Origin: Clostridia bacterium
Lineage (GTDB): Bacteria > Bacillota > Clostridia > Oscillospirales > Acutalibacteraceae
Reading direction: 5' to 3'
Length of the DNA stretch: 64,000 nt
NCBI GenBank assembly: GCA_017503135.1
Contig: JAFVTQ010000002.1
Location: 297,502 to 361,501, forward strand
Position numbers and translations under genes: made by a program. The notes under the pieces were generated by a model that saw only the letters and a list, made by a program, of their open reading frames with translations, was not told the origin of the DNA and made no database searches. Every line of letters begins with the position of its first letter. The first letter of the stretch is position 1. This document shows, piece by piece, positions 9,050 to 18,019 of the stretch.

Positions 9050-10969
9050 TTAATATCTCCTTGCTTTGTTTTTATTTTCTTCCTTCTCCAAGAAGGCATT
9101 GTTTACTTTTTCGTTTGTTGAAACAGATGGAACACCTGTATGCCACCAAGCACCGTACCCGTCAGTCATTGATTTTGGAAGTACTTTAATGTCAATAAGT
9201 GTTGAAACTGTCTGTTTCTGTGAATCAATAAGTGCGAATTCAAGTTCTTCCATTGTTTTTGCTGTGTATGTCTTGCAACCATAAGCCGCAGCAGCCATAG
9301 CAAAGTCAATAGGAATAAGGTCACCTAAAAGTTCACCGTTGTCATCACGATAACGGAATTCTGTCGCAAGATTACCGATACCATTTGACATTTGAAGGTT
9401 GTTGATACAACCAAATCCGCTGTTATCAAAAAGAAGAACATTAATCTTCTTGTTTTCCTGAATACTTGTTACAAGTTCAGAGTGGAGCATTAAGTAACTT
9501 CCGTCGCCGCACATTGCGTAGCTTTCGCATTCCGGATGAGCCATTTTGCTACCTAATGCACCTGCGATTTCATAACCCATACAAGAATAGCCATATTCCA
9601 TATTGTATGAATAGCGCTTGTCAGAAGTCCACATTCTCTGTAAACAACCAGGAAGCGAGCCCGCCGCACCTGTGCAAAGAGCATCTGCAGGAATAAGCTT
9701 TCTAATCATAGCGAGTGCTGCTGTCTGTGTAATCACACCGCCGATTTTCTCAACAAATTCAGGGATTGTCTTTTCATCACGAGCCTCAATAAGTGGCTTG
9801 AAGTTTTCGTCATAATTATAGTTTGCAAGGAATTCCATTTCCTTGTCCCAATCTGCTTTTGCGTCTTGGATTTCAGTTGTGTATGCAGATTTATAGTTTG
9901 CTTTACGGAGTTCATCACCGAGTGCAAGAATACCGAGTTTAGCATCAGCAACCATTTTAACTGCATCAAGCTTATATGCATCAAAACGAGATGTATTGAT
10001 TGTAACCATCTTAACATCATCTTTGAAAAGTGACTTTGAAGCAGTTGTGAAGTCAGAGAAACGAGTACCGATACCAATTACAACGTCTGCATATTTTGCC
10101 ATTGCATTACCTGCTGAGTTACCTGTAACACCAAGTCCACCAAGGTTAAATTTATCAGATGAAAGACAAGCAGTTTTACCACTCTGTGTTTCTGCGAAAG
10201 GAATGTTGAATTCTGCGCAGAACTTTTCAAGTGCTTCGCCTGCTTCTGAATAACGAACACCGCCGCCACAGATTACAAGTGGTTTTTTAGCATTCTTAAC
10301 TACTGCTACAACATCTTCTAATTCTTCACAAGAAACTGGCATACGAACAATTTTATGTACTCTTTTTGCAAAGAATGAATCTGGGTAATCGTAACTTTCG
10401 CCTTCAACATCCTGACAAAGACAAATTGCAACTGCACCTGCATTTGCTGTGTCTGTCAATGCTCGCATAGCATTTATCATTGCTGACATAAGTTGTTCTG
10501 GACGTGCGATTCTATCCCAATATCTTGTAACTGCTTTATAAGCGTCATTTGTTGTTGTAGCAAGTGAATTTTCCTGCTCAAACTGTTGAAGAACAGGGTC
10601 AGGCTGACGAGTTGAGAATGTGTCAGCAGGGAACAAAAGAAGTGGCACATTGTTAACTGTTGCAGTTGCCGCCGCAGTAATCATATTAGCAGCGCCAGGG
10701 CCAATTGAAGATGCACAAGCGATAATTTTTCGTCTGTTGTTCATCTTTGCAAAGGCAGTAGCAACATGAGCCATACCTTGCTCGTTTTTGCCCTGATAAA
10801 CTTTAAGTCCGCCATTGTCAGAATCAAGTGCCTCACCAAGACCTAAAACAATACCGTGACCGAAAACTGTAAATATTCCGTCAACGAATTTTGTTTCAAC
10901 GCCGTCAAAAGACACATACTGATTGTCAAGGAACTTAACAAGCGCCTGAGCCATTGTCATTTTTGCCAT
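9050..10969 (-). CDS. iolD: 3D-(3,5/4)-trihydroxycyclohexane-1,2-dione hydrolase
   Basis: The 639-residue thiamine-diphosphate enzyme has three domains typical of the family. The N-terminal pyrimidine-binding part contains [14 protein letters not shown], the middle domain [11 protein letters not shown], and the C-terminal PP-binding part [15 protein letters not shown] followed by [15 protein letters not shown]. It opens the ring to 5-deoxy-glucuronate. Length and sequence match IolD rather than acetolactate synthase, and the neighbours are iolB and iolE. Confidence 0.96.
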   Translation of the reverse strand: MAKMTMAQALVKFLDNQYVSFDGVETKFVDGIFTVFGHGIVLGLGEALDSDNGGLKVYQGKNEQGMAHVATAFAKMNNRRKIIACASSIGPGAANMITAAATATVNNVPLLLFPADTFSTRQPDPVLQQFEQENSLATTTNDAYKAVTRYWDRIARPEQLMSAMINAMRALTDTANAGAVAICLCQDVEGESYDYPDSFFAKRVHKIVRMPVSCEELEDVVAVVKNAKKPLVICGGGVRYSEAGEALEKFCAEFNIPFAETQSGKTACLSSDKFNLGGLGVTGNSAGNAMAKYADVVIGIGTRFSDFTTASKSLFKDDVKMVTINTSRFDAYKLDAVKMVADAKLGILALGDELRKANYKSAYTTEIQDAKADWDKEMEFLANYNYDENFKPLIEARDEKTIPEFVEKIGGVITQTAALAMIRKLIPADALCTGAAGSLPGCLQRMWTSDKRYSYNMEYGYSCMGYEIAGALGSKMAHPECESYAMCGDGSYLMLHSELVTSIQENKKINVLLFDNSGFGCINNLQMSNGIGNLATEFRYRDDNGELLGDLIPIDFAMAAAAYGCKTYTAKTMEELEFALIDSQKQTVSTLIDIKVLPKSMTDGYGAWWHTGVPSVSTNEKVNNAFLEKEENKNKARRY

Positions 10970-10997
10970 AATATAATCCTCCTATAAAAAGGTTTGT

Positions 10998-11765
10998 TTA
11001 TAAATCTAATAACCATTTGTGGTCTGGGTCGTCAATTCGTGTTTTAATCCAAGGGTCGTTTTCAAGATGTCTAATCATCCACACATAGCACATTGAGTAG
11101 CCAGGGGCTGCAACCTGCTGATGTGTTTTCATTGGTGTAATGCAAAGTACACCTTGGTCTTCAACCTTATAACAGTCATCACCGTTAAAGCCTACACCAA
11201 ATCCCTGTGGCTTATCAAATTCATAGTAATAAACCTCAGGCTGTGGATGATAGTGTGGTGGATAACTTGACCAGCAACCTGGCTTGTGAATCACTTCACC
11301 AAGTACCATATTTGAATATGGTGCATTTTCGTAATCAAATAATGTAAGAACTTGTCTATGTGCAGTGCCGTTCCATTGGTCCTTGCCGAATTCCTGTAAA
11401 ATCACATTTTCAGGACTATACCAAACGAAACCAAAATCATTTTCGTTATCTGTCTGCTGAATAAGAATTCTTGAGTCAGCATTTGCAGTAACTGTTACTG
11501 TGTTGTTTCTTGAAAAATGAACACAATATGGACGGTCAACAAACTGATTTGCTCTTTTTGCATTTTCAGTTTTGCCGTCAAACTTATATGTAACATCACC
11601 TGAAAGCAAAAGTAGTGCAGTTTCGTTTTTATTGTCACAAATTGCAACTGACTCCCCTGCTTTTAACACCTTTGTTTTAATATCCATAAGCATATCAGCA
11701 TTTTTGCCACCCATTTCACAAAGGATTTTTTCATTGTTTTCGTTAAATTTTGGATTTTCGTACAT
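10998..11765 (-). CDS. iolB: 5-deoxy-glucuronate isomerase
   Basis: The 255-residue cupin carries the metal-binding motif SYPPHYHPQPEVYYYEF and a C-terminal HQQVAAPGYSMCYVWMIRH that is characteristic of IolB. It converts 5-deoxy-glucuronate to 2-deoxy-5-keto-gluconate. The RBS is AAAGGTGATACT before the ATG. It lies between the SanA-like gene (10 bases upstream) and iolD (28 bases downstream), in one apparent transcript. Confidence 0.95.
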   Translation of the reverse strand: MYENPKFNENNEKILCEMGGKNADMLMDIKTKVLKAGESVAICDNKNETALLLLSGDVTYKFDGKTENAKRANQFVDRPYCVHFSRNNTVTVTANADSRILIQQTDNENDFGFVWYSPENVILQEFGKDQWNGTAHRQVLTLFDYENAPYSNMVLGEVIHKPGCWSSYPPHYHPQPEVYYYEFDKPQGFGVGFNGDDCYKVEDQGVLCITPMKTHQQVAAPGYSMCYVWMIRHLENDPWIKTRIDDPDHKWLLDL

Positions 11766-11775
11766 AGTATCACCT

Positions 11776-12465
11776 TTATACTCTATCTTTATCGTCAGTC
11801 AACGAGCCACTCGCACTTATTGGTATTTCTTCACCTAAATATGTGGGCTCTGGTTGAACAATACAATAAACAAAGTCTTTTGTTCTTGCCAATGCTTCGC
11901 GAATATCATTTGTAATTGGATATTCTAATCTTTCTGCTGCGAAGCCATAAGCATCAATACCAAGTTTTCTAGCATCATAAACTGCTCTGTATAAATGATA
12001 TTTTTGTGTGACTATCACCATTTTTTCGACTTGGAATATATCGCGAGCACGATACATTGACTCATAGGTTGAAAAACCTGCGTGGTCCATAAAAATTTTG
12101 TCAGCAAGAACACCATTTTCGATTGCAACATCTTTCATTTTGTTGACTTCGTCATATTCTTCGCGACCGTGGTCACCACTCATAAGCATTTTATCTGTGC
12201 AACCAGTTTCATAAGCTTTAAGACCAAAATCAAGTCTTTCTTGAAGCATTGGTGATGGCTCACCATCCCAAAGACCAGCACCGAGCACCATTATGCAATC
12301 GAAATTTTCGTTTTTAAGGTCTTCTTCTGTGAGAATGTAATCATTTACATAAGAAATCATATAGGCATTAATGCCAACAACGGCTACCCCACCGAGCAAA
12401 CAAAGACAAAGGACCGCAATTATTACCCCTTTAACTGCTTTGTTTTTTAATAATTTCTTAATCAT
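11776..12465 (-). CDS. SanA/YdcF-like membrane protein (DUF218)
   Basis: The 229-residue product has one N-terminal membrane helix (about residues 13-35) and an extracytoplasmic DUF218 domain: DCIMVLGAGL, MLMSGDHG, STYESMYRARDIFQ and VIVTQKYHLYRAVY. The SanA/YdcF group is linked to envelope integrity; the biochemical activity is unproven. It is inserted between the Thr-rich lipoprotein and iolB, although nothing in inositol breakdown calls for it. Confidence 0.85.
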   Translation of the reverse strand: MIKKLLKNKAVKGVIIAVLCLCLLGGVAVVGINAYMISYVNDYILTEEDLKNENFDCIMVLGAGLWDGEPSPMLQERLDFGLKAYETGCTDKMLMSGDHGREEYDEVNKMKDVAIENGVLADKIFMDHAGFSTYESMYRARDIFQVEKMVIVTQKYHLYRAVYDARKLGIDAYGFAAERLEYPITNDIREALARTKDFVYCIVQPEPTYLGEEIPISASGSLTDDKDRV

Positions 12466-12489
12466 TTTAGTTCACCATTTTTGCTTCTT

Positions 12490-13140
12490 CTATATTGATG
12501 AAAATTCTATTGTGTATGTACCCGGACTGTCTACACTCCAAGCCATACTTCCTGTACCTTGTTCACCAATGTTGAGCATGCCTGCACTTGTGCTTGTTTT
12601 TCTCACGATATTTCCGTTTGAATCTTTTATTACCATTCGTGTAGTTGCGACCTTTTCTTCGGCTATACCGTCATCACAGCGTTTCATAGTAATACAAATA
12701 TCAAACAAATAATTTTCCTCATCATACCAGTAACCATTTTGGGTAGAAGCCTTTACAACCTCAAATTCTGCACCAAAAGCAGTTACCTTAACAGGAAGTT
12801 TTTGAGAAAAAACAAATTTAGGAGCAGCCTTTTGTGGCTTTGTTGTTGTAGGTTTAGTTGTTGTCGTTTTTTTGGTTGTTGTTGGCTTTGTCTCAGTAGG
12901 TTTCTGTGTTTTTTCTGTTGATTTAGCCTCTGTTGTAGTGGTTGTTGTCGTTGCAGTGGTAGTAGTTGTAGTCGTTGTTGTGGTGGTTGTTGTAGTCGTA
13001 GTTGTGGTGGTAGTGGTTGTAGTTGTTGTGCTTTCTGTTGTAGAAGTATCATCTACAGAAGTTTTGCCACAAGAAGTTAAAGCAAAAAGCATTGCCACAG
13101 ACAATAAAACTGCGCACCATTTTTTAATGCTTTTTTCCAT
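12490..13140 (-). CDS. Thr-rich putative lipoprotein
   Basis: The 216-residue product starts MEKSIKKWCAVLLSVAMLF and has a lipobox-like ALTSC at about residues 23-27. A long, almost pure Thr linker (about residues 34-70) and a Thr/Lys/Pro stretch lead to a C-terminal beta-type domain of about 100 residues that I do not recognise. The preferred start is the ATG at 13140, since a longer version would bury the signal peptide. The linker suggests that the C-terminal domain is held away from the membrane across the wall. The Thr codons form a simple-sequence tract. Confidence 0.75.
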   Translation of the reverse strand: MEKSIKKWCAVLLSVAMLFALTSCGKTSVDDTSTTESTTTTTTTTTTTTTTTTTTTTTTTTTATTTTTTTEAKSTEKTQKPTETKPTTTKKTTTTKPTTTKPQKAAPKFVFSQKLPVKVTAFGAEFEVVKASTQNGYWYDEENYLFDICITMKRCDDGIAEEKVATTRMVIKDSNGNIVRKTSTSAGMLNIGEQGTGSMAWSVDSPGTYTIEFSSI

Positions 13141-13195
13141 ATCTATCAATCCCCTATCTTTTATTATGAAAAATACAACATATTTTTGAATAGAT

Positions 13196-13273
13196 TTTTC
13201 GTAAGACAATGTTGCCGAGGCGAAGTTGTATCGGGTATACCACGAGCCGAAAGCAACGAAGTATTACGGAAAA
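13196..13273. repeat. 78-bp element with imperfect terminal inverted repeats
   Basis: The ends are related by inversion: the left end TTTTCGTAAGACAATGTTGC matches the complement of the right end at about 16 of 20 positions with one gap. The perfect palindrome GGTATACC lies in the middle (13234-13241). It fills the gap between iolC and the lipoprotein gene. It may be a MITE-like remnant or a structured RNA. Confidence 0.45.
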
Positions 13274-13287
13274 TACATCAAAAAGAA

Positions 13288-14304
13288 TTATGCTCTGGCT
13301 ATCATTTCGCCGTATTCTGCTTTTTCATCTGCAATAAATTTCTTAACAGCATCAACTGTTGGCATATCTTGTGAGCAAGCATGACTTGCTACGAGCATAG
13401 CCGCTGAAGCTGAGCCAAATTCAAGAGCATCAATAATTTCCCAACCTTCAAAAATACCATAAAGGAATGCAGATGCATATCCGTCTCCGCCACCGAATGA
13501 TTTAAGAAGTTTTACAGGGAATGGTTTAATTGAATAACTCTCACCATCATTTGTATAAGCTGTTGAGCCTTCTTTACCATGTTTGATAATCACGATTTTT
13601 GCATTCTGTGAGTGCCAGTATGCAGCTGTTTCTTTGTCAGTCATGCCGACCTTGATAAACTTTTCAGTAAGGTCATATTCTTCACGAGAGCCGAGAATGA
13701 TATCTGCTTCACGAGCAACTGATGAATAATAAATTGCGATTTCGTCAGCATTTTTCCAGTTATATGCACGGTAGTCAATATCAAAGATGATTGGCACACC
13801 GTTTTTCTTAGCCAAAGCTACTGCTTTGAGAGCTGCTTCTCTTGATGGACTTTCAGCAAGTGCAGTACCAGAAATAAGAATTGCTTTTGCTTTGTTTATA
13901 TAATCTTCGTCGATATCCTCAACATCTAATTTAAGGTCAGCTGCCTCGTTACGATACATAACGATTGAGCTTTCTGTTTCTGACTTGATTTCAGTAAATG
14001 TAAGACCGATTTTTTCACCATTCTGGCAACGCTTAATATGAGAAGTGTCAATTCCCTCATTATCAAAATAGTCTGTTACAAATGTGCCTAACTGGTCATC
14101 AGAAACACGAGCAAAGAAACCACATTTTTTGCCAAGACGAGCAAGACCGACTGCGATATTTGCAGGTGAGCCTCCTAAATATCTTTTGAAAGTTGTGCTT
14201 TCGTTAAGTGGGCAATAATAGTCAACTGGATTCAAGTCAACTGCCACACGGCCTAAAAGGATTAAATCAAATTCTTTGCTATTATCAAATTCAATGTATT
14301 TCAT
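13288..14304 (-). CDS. iolC: 5-dehydro-2-deoxygluconokinase
   Basis: The 338-residue PfkB-family kinase starts MKYIEFDNSKEFDLILLGRVAVDLNPVDYY, typical of IolC. It has GGSPANIAVGLARLGKK near residue 50 and the PfkB signature GGGDGYASAFLYG, where Asp is the catalytic base. It phosphorylates 2-deoxy-5-keto-gluconate. iolJ ends 3 bases upstream, so the two are coupled. Confidence 0.95.
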   Translation of the reverse strand: MKYIEFDNSKEFDLILLGRVAVDLNPVDYYCPLNESTTFKRYLGGSPANIAVGLARLGKKCGFFARVSDDQLGTFVTDYFDNEGIDTSHIKRCQNGEKIGLTFTEIKSETESSIVMYRNEAADLKLDVEDIDEDYINKAKAILISGTALAESPSREAALKAVALAKKNGVPIIFDIDYRAYNWKNADEIAIYYSSVAREADIILGSREEYDLTEKFIKVGMTDKETAAYWHSQNAKIVIIKHGKEGSTAYTNDGESYSIKPFPVKLLKSFGGGDGYASAFLYGIFEGWEIIDALEFGSASAAMLVASHACSQDMPTVDAVKKFIADEKAEYGEMIARA

Positions 14305-14307
14305 AAT

Positions 14308-15150
14308 TTATCTCTCCATAAAGCTAAATACTTTTATATGTCTTTTTACATTTTCATAAACGCCGATTGATTCTTGCTTGCTTAACTCAAAATAGTTTGC
14401 TTTTTCGATTGGTTTGCAATAATCAAGTGCATATTTTGCAAGGCTATCGAAGCTTGCCGTCGCAATATTGATTTTGCGAACACCCAACATAATTGCTTGT
14501 TGGAACATTTCGTCAGTAATGCCTGTTCCACCGTGTAACACAAGTGGGGTGTCAACCATTTTGTTAATATCGTCAAGCACATCAAATCGAAGGTTTGGAA
14601 GCACGGGGTAATTGCCGTGAGCGTTACCGATTGCAACTGCCAATGCATCAACCCTTGTTTCATCACAGAAAAGTTTTGCATCGTCAGGATTTGTGCAAAG
14701 GATTTCGTGAGCTGCACCGTCGCCTTCATTACCGCCAACAACACCAAGCTCTGCTTCAACTGTTGCGCCATATTTATCTGCCATTTCTCTGACTTGTTTT
14801 ACTGCCTTAATGTTCTCTTCAAGTGGTAAAGTTGAGCCATCAAACATAACAGAAGTGAATCCCATTTCTAATGCTTTTTGAACAGTTTCAATACGAAGTC
14901 CGTGGTCAAGGTGAACTGCAATTTCAACCTTTGCATTTTTTGCTGCTGAAAGCATCATAGGCCCCATAAGCTCAAGCGGTGAATTTTTAAGTCTGCACTC
15001 TGCAATCTGTAAAATAATTGGTGTGTTGAGCTCTTCTGCAGCAGCCACAGCGCCCATAACCATTTCCATATTGCCAACAGAAAAAGCACCCACAGCCATA
15101 TTTTCTTTTTCGGCTTTTTCAAGGAGAGTTTTCATTGGAACTAATGCCAA
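14308..15150 (-). CDS. iolJ: Class II aldolase, probably 6-phospho-5-dehydro-2-deoxy-D-gluconate aldolase
   Basis: The product has about 280 residues. Class II aldolase zinc ligands and motifs are visible: VHLDHGL, VEAELGVVGG, AIGNAHG and LHGGTG. A TTG at 15150, 9 bases after GGAG, gives MALVPMKTLLEKAEKENMAVGAF, which matches the usual family start; an internal ATG at 15135 is the alternative. The place beside iolC favours IolJ, which splits 2-deoxy-5-keto-gluconate 6-phosphate into dihydroxyacetone phosphate and malonate semialdehyde. A fructose-bisphosphate aldolase activity cannot be excluded. Confidence 0.88.
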   Translation of the reverse strand: MALVPMKTLLEKAEKENMAVGAFSVGNMEMVMGAVAAAEELNTPIILQIAECRLKNSPLELMGPMMLSAAKNAKVEIAVHLDHGLRIETVQKALEMGFTSVMFDGSTLPLEENIKAVKQVREMADKYGATVEAELGVVGGNEGDGAAHEILCTNPDDAKLFCDETRVDALAVAIGNAHGNYPVLPNLRFDVLDDINKMVDTPLVLHGGTGITDEMFQQAIMLGVRKINIATASFDSLAKYALDYCKPIEKANYFELSKQESIGVYENVKRHIKVFSFMER

Positions 15151-15187
15151 AATTACCCACTCCAATCCATTTTATTATAATCAATTT

Positions 15188-15216
15188 ATTGTATCACTTT
15201 AAACGCGTAAAATCAA
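15188..15216 (-). promoter_or_regulatory. SigA-type promoter of the iolJ-iolC operon
   Basis: On the minus strand, TTGATT (15211-15216) and TACAAT (15188-15193) are separated by 17 bases, 38 bases before the iolJ TTG. No clear operator palindrome is seen, and no IolR-like gene is in the window. Confidence 0.6.
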
Positions 15217-15272
15217 TGTTTTGAGTGTGTTCAAGATATAAAAAATAGAACCAAAAAACTGTGCAAAAACAC

Positions 15273-15307
15273 AATAAAAAGTCCGTCAACCATATCGGTT
15301 AACGGAC
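15273..15307 (-). terminator. Terminator after the membrane protein pair
   Basis: The stem AGTCCGTcAACC / GGTTaACGGACT is followed on the minus strand by TTTTTATTG. It separates the transporter-like pair from the iolJ promoter. Confidence 0.8.
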
Positions 15308-15323
15308 TGTTGAATAAGTTAAA

Positions 15324-15998
15324 TTATTTAACCCACTTTAACTTCCACATAACAAATGCACCGAGTACAGATGCGATGATGCCAGGAATAAGAAGTGTGC
15401 CTGCATCAAGTGTAGGAGCAACAAGCAATACACCAAGCATTACAAGAATTGGGAAGATTGAAATCTTCCAGTGCTTTGAGAAATAGCCTGCTGCAAGAGC
15501 ACCGAAAAGTGCAGGTTGAACCTGTTTGAAAGCAGGCATTAAAAGCTCGCTGCTTGTAAATGATGCAAGGAATGGTTTGAACACCAAAACACCTGCTGCA
15601 ATGATAATTGTTGTAACAATTGAAGATGTTGCAATAGCGATTGTTGAGATAACTTCGCCTTCTTCTGAGTTCGCTTTAACCTTTGCATTTTCCATAGCAC
15701 CGATTGCACAAGGAAGTTTAAGGTTTGTGATATTACCTGTTACAAATGAAAGATATGTACCACCTGCACCGAGCATTGGTGTGTACATAAGCACTTCAAT
15801 AACTGCAAGAGACCAATAAAGTGGAATGAGCTTCATAAGACCGCCCATAACACCGCTGAGTGATGGCCACACGCCTAAATACAAGCAAATTGAAAGTGGG
15901 AACATAATAAGCACACAAAGTGCAGTGATACTTGAAATTCTACCCCAAGTATGGACACGGTCAAAATATGATTTTTCTACTTTGTTCTTCTTACTCAT
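15324..15998 (-). CDS. Multi-pass membrane protein, partner of the upstream gene
   Basis: The 224-residue product has about six hydrophobic segments and short loops. It starts MSKKNKVEKSYFDRVHTWGR at the ATG after GAGGGG. The conserved-looking segments LGAGGTYLSFVTGNITNLKLPCA and a long STIAIATSSIVTTIIIAAGVL helix suggest a transporter. The preceding gene, also an integral membrane protein, ends 2 bases upstream. I do not recognise a named family. Confidence 0.75.
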   Translation of the reverse strand: MSKKNKVEKSYFDRVHTWGRISSITALCVLIMFPLSICLYLGVWPSLSGVMGGLMKLIPLYWSLAVIEVLMYTPMLGAGGTYLSFVTGNITNLKLPCAIGAMENAKVKANSEEGEVISTIAIATSSIVTTIIIAAGVLVFKPFLASFTSSELLMPAFKQVQPALFGALAAGYFSKHWKISIFPILVMLGVLLVAPTLDAGTLLIPGIIASVLGAFVMWKLKWVK

Positions 15999-16000
15999 AA

Positions 16001-16822
16001 TTAACCCCTCCATTCCAAAACAGCAAGGTCTGCTGGCAATACGTTATATGCAACAACTGCAGCAACCATTGCAAGAATCATACCAATTGGCATAACAAAT
16101 GGTTCAAGCCATGTAAGTTTGAATTTAGTTGCAATCTTTTCAAGAACAATTGAACCAACAACCGCAACAACAAGTGTAATCAACGATACCACACCTGCAC
16201 CGTCGCCGAATGTTTCTGGTTTACCTTTACCTGCAATTGCACGAGCAACGAAAGCGCCGATAAGACCAATGAAAACTGCAGGAGTTAAAAGGTCGATAAA
16301 ACCTGCAATACCGCCTGACTTTTTCTCTTTCTTTTCTGCTGATTCTTCTGCATTCTCATCTTTTTTACCTAAATTAAGAACCTTTTTATGTAATGGCTTT
16401 GCAACAAAAGGCAAAAGAACAAGTGAGAAACAAATACCAAGAGTCATAACCCACGCAACACCCGCAAAAATTGCAGGGTCAGTGATTACTGATGAGATTC
16501 CACCCTCTTGACCTAATGAAGTCATTGCATCGCCTGCTGCTTTTGTTTCATAGAGAAGATTACCAAGAACCGATAATCTTACCCAAGGGATAACAAGTCC
16601 CAATGATGGTGCCAAAACAATAACTGTTGCCAAAACTGACAACGCTGATGGAATTGTGAAAACTGCACTTGATGTAATAGCATTGCGTAATTTCTTCTTA
16701 TCAAGGCCTAATTTTTCACCTTGTTTCCATGCTTTAACAAGGAAGAAAATAGACTGTGCAAGAACGAACAAAATAACGCCGCCGGCAATCAAGTACAAAC
16801 CTGTACTTTCTTTAAAGTCCAT
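16001..16822 (-). CDS. Multi-pass membrane protein, DUF5058-like
   Basis: The 273-residue product has about seven membrane segments and a charged cytoplasmic loop (KKDENAEESAEKKEKK) near the middle. It resembles what I recall as the DUF5058 family (moderate confidence). The start chosen is the ATG at 16822, 9 bases after AGGAG; the ATG at 16831 abuts the RBS. With its downstream partner it looks like a two-subunit membrane complex. Position next to iolJ and the absence of any other permease suggest, but do not prove, a role in solute uptake. Confidence 0.75.
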   Translation of the reverse strand: MDFKESTGLYLIAGGVILFVLAQSIFFLVKAWKQGEKLGLDKKKLRNAITSSAVFTIPSALSVLATVIVLAPSLGLVIPWVRLSVLGNLLYETKAAGDAMTSLGQEGGISSVITDPAIFAGVAWVMTLGICFSLVLLPFVAKPLHKKVLNLGKKDENAEESAEKKEKKSGGIAGFIDLLTPAVFIGLIGAFVARAIAGKGKPETFGDGAGVVSLITLVVAVVGSIVLEKIATKFKLTWLEPFVMPIGMILAMVAAVVAYNVLPADLAVLEWRG

Positions 16823-16853
16823 ATCTTTCATCTCCTAAAAATATTATGGGTAT

Positions 16854-16882
16854 ATTAAAACATTTTTCTAGAAGAAAATCAA
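16854..16882 (-). promoter_or_regulatory. Promoter of the membrane protein pair
   Basis: TTGATT (16877-16882) and TTTAAT (16854-16859) with 17 bases between them on the minus strand, about 30 bases before the start codon. Confidence 0.45.
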
Positions 16883-16920
16883 TAATAATTGCAGAATTTC
16901 CCTTTACATTATTTGGCGTA

Positions 16921-16949
16921 TTAACAAAAACTATGGTGTCTGTTAAAAT
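16921..16949 (+). promoter_or_regulatory. Promoter of the SH3/C39-like gene
   Basis: TTAACA (16921-16926) and TAAAAT (16944-16949) with a 17-base spacer. The gene starts at 16995 behind the RBS GAGGTG. Confidence 0.55.
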
Positions 16950-16994
16950 TATGCATGCATATATGCTTAAAATCTTTTTTGAAGAGGTGAAAAA

Positions 16995-17954
16995 ATGAAA
17001 CGAATTACGTCTTTGTTTTTATCAATGATTTTGTGTTTCGGTTTTCTTTTGATACCTATAAAATCAAACGCAGCAACTCTTAACAGTCAGGTCGGTGTTG
17101 TTTCTGTCACAAGTGGACGACTTAATGTGCGAAGTTCTGCTTCAACGAGTGGAACAGTTATAGCAAGTCTTTCAAAGGATAGTTTAGTTACACTCATTTC
17201 AAAAAGTGGTGACTGGTGGCGCGTTGAATATGCCGATAATGTTTATGGCTATTGCCACGCAAACTATATTAAAACAACAACGGGCTCACCTGCAACAGTA
17301 AAGCTCTCATCAGGTAGTCTTAATGTGCGAAACGGTGCCGGAACATCATACGGAAAAATCGCAAGTCTTTATAATGGTGAAGTTGTGATTGTTCTCTCAA
17401 CTTCAAACGGTTGGAGCAAAATTCTTTTTAACGGTACAAAGACAGGATATGTAAGTTCTAAATATCTTTCAAATGGTGGATATTCTGCTGTATCTTTGAA
17501 TGTTCCCAGTTTTAAGCAGACAGACTCTCGTTGGGCTAATGTAAAAATTGGCTCATCAGGTAAAACTATTGCTCAAATTGGTTGTGTTACAACTGCTATT
17601 GCCATGATGGAATCTTATCGCACAGGCACAATTATTTATCCTGATGCTATGTCTAAAAAACTTTCATATTCATCATCAGGTAATGTTTATTGGCCAAGCC
17701 ATTTCAAAGTGGTAACAAGCAGTTCAAATTATCTCAATGGGATTTACAATCAACTTAAAAACGGTAAACCTGTACTTTTAGGTGCAAAGAAATATTCAGG
17801 CACTCAGCATTGGGTTGTAGTTACAGGATTTACAGGTGGAAGCACCCTTTATGCATCTAATTTCACTATCAACGACCCAGGTTCAAACACAAGAAAAAAT
17901 CTACAGCAATTTTTGAATGAGTACCCCGTGTTTTATAAGTATTTTTATTATTAA
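16995..17954 (+). CDS. Secreted SH3-domain protein with C39-like peptidase domain
   Basis: The 319-residue product has a signal peptide (MKRITSLFLSMILCFG...SNAA). Two bacterial SH3 repeats follow at about residues 30-90 and 95-155, both with LNVR. The C-terminal papain-like C39 domain holds Cys in QIGCVTTAIAMM, His in HWVVVTGF and an Asn-Asp pair in TINDPG. SH3 repeats of this type bind peptidoglycan. It may be a wall endopeptidase; the C39 fold here resembles the peptidase_C39_2 group rather than bacteriocin exporters. Confidence 0.85.
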   Translation: MKRITSLFLSMILCFGFLLIPIKSNAATLNSQVGVVSVTSGRLNVRSSASTSGTVIASLSKDSLVTLISKSGDWWRVEYADNVYGYCHANYIKTTTGSPATVKLSSGSLNVRNGAGTSYGKIASLYNGEVVIVLSTSNGWSKILFNGTKTGYVSSKYLSNGGYSAVSLNVPSFKQTDSRWANVKIGSSGKTIAQIGCVTTAIAMMESYRTGTIIYPDAMSKKLSYSSSGNVYWPSHFKVVTSSSNYLNGIYNQLKNGKPVLLGAKKYSGTQHWVVVTGFTGGSTLYASNFTINDPGSNTRKNLQQFLNEYPVFYKYFYY

Positions 17955-17959
17955 TTCCG

Positions 17960-17988
17960 TTGACAAACCTTTGTGAAAACTATAAAAT
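17960..17988 (+). promoter_or_regulatory. Promoter of the HAD phosphatase gene
   Basis: Consensus TTGACA (17960-17965), a 17-base spacer, then TAAAAT (17983-17988), about 30 bases before the ATG at 18020. Confidence 0.7.
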
Positions 17989-18019
17989 GTGATTAACAAC
18001 AAGTTTTCAGAGGTATTAT

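Noticed and set aside
12872-13189. Plus-strand frame rich in Val opposite the Thr-rich lipoprotein
   Set aside because: It is the complement of the Thr codon repeat; it has no RBS and the lipoprotein on the other strand has a signal peptide and lipobox.
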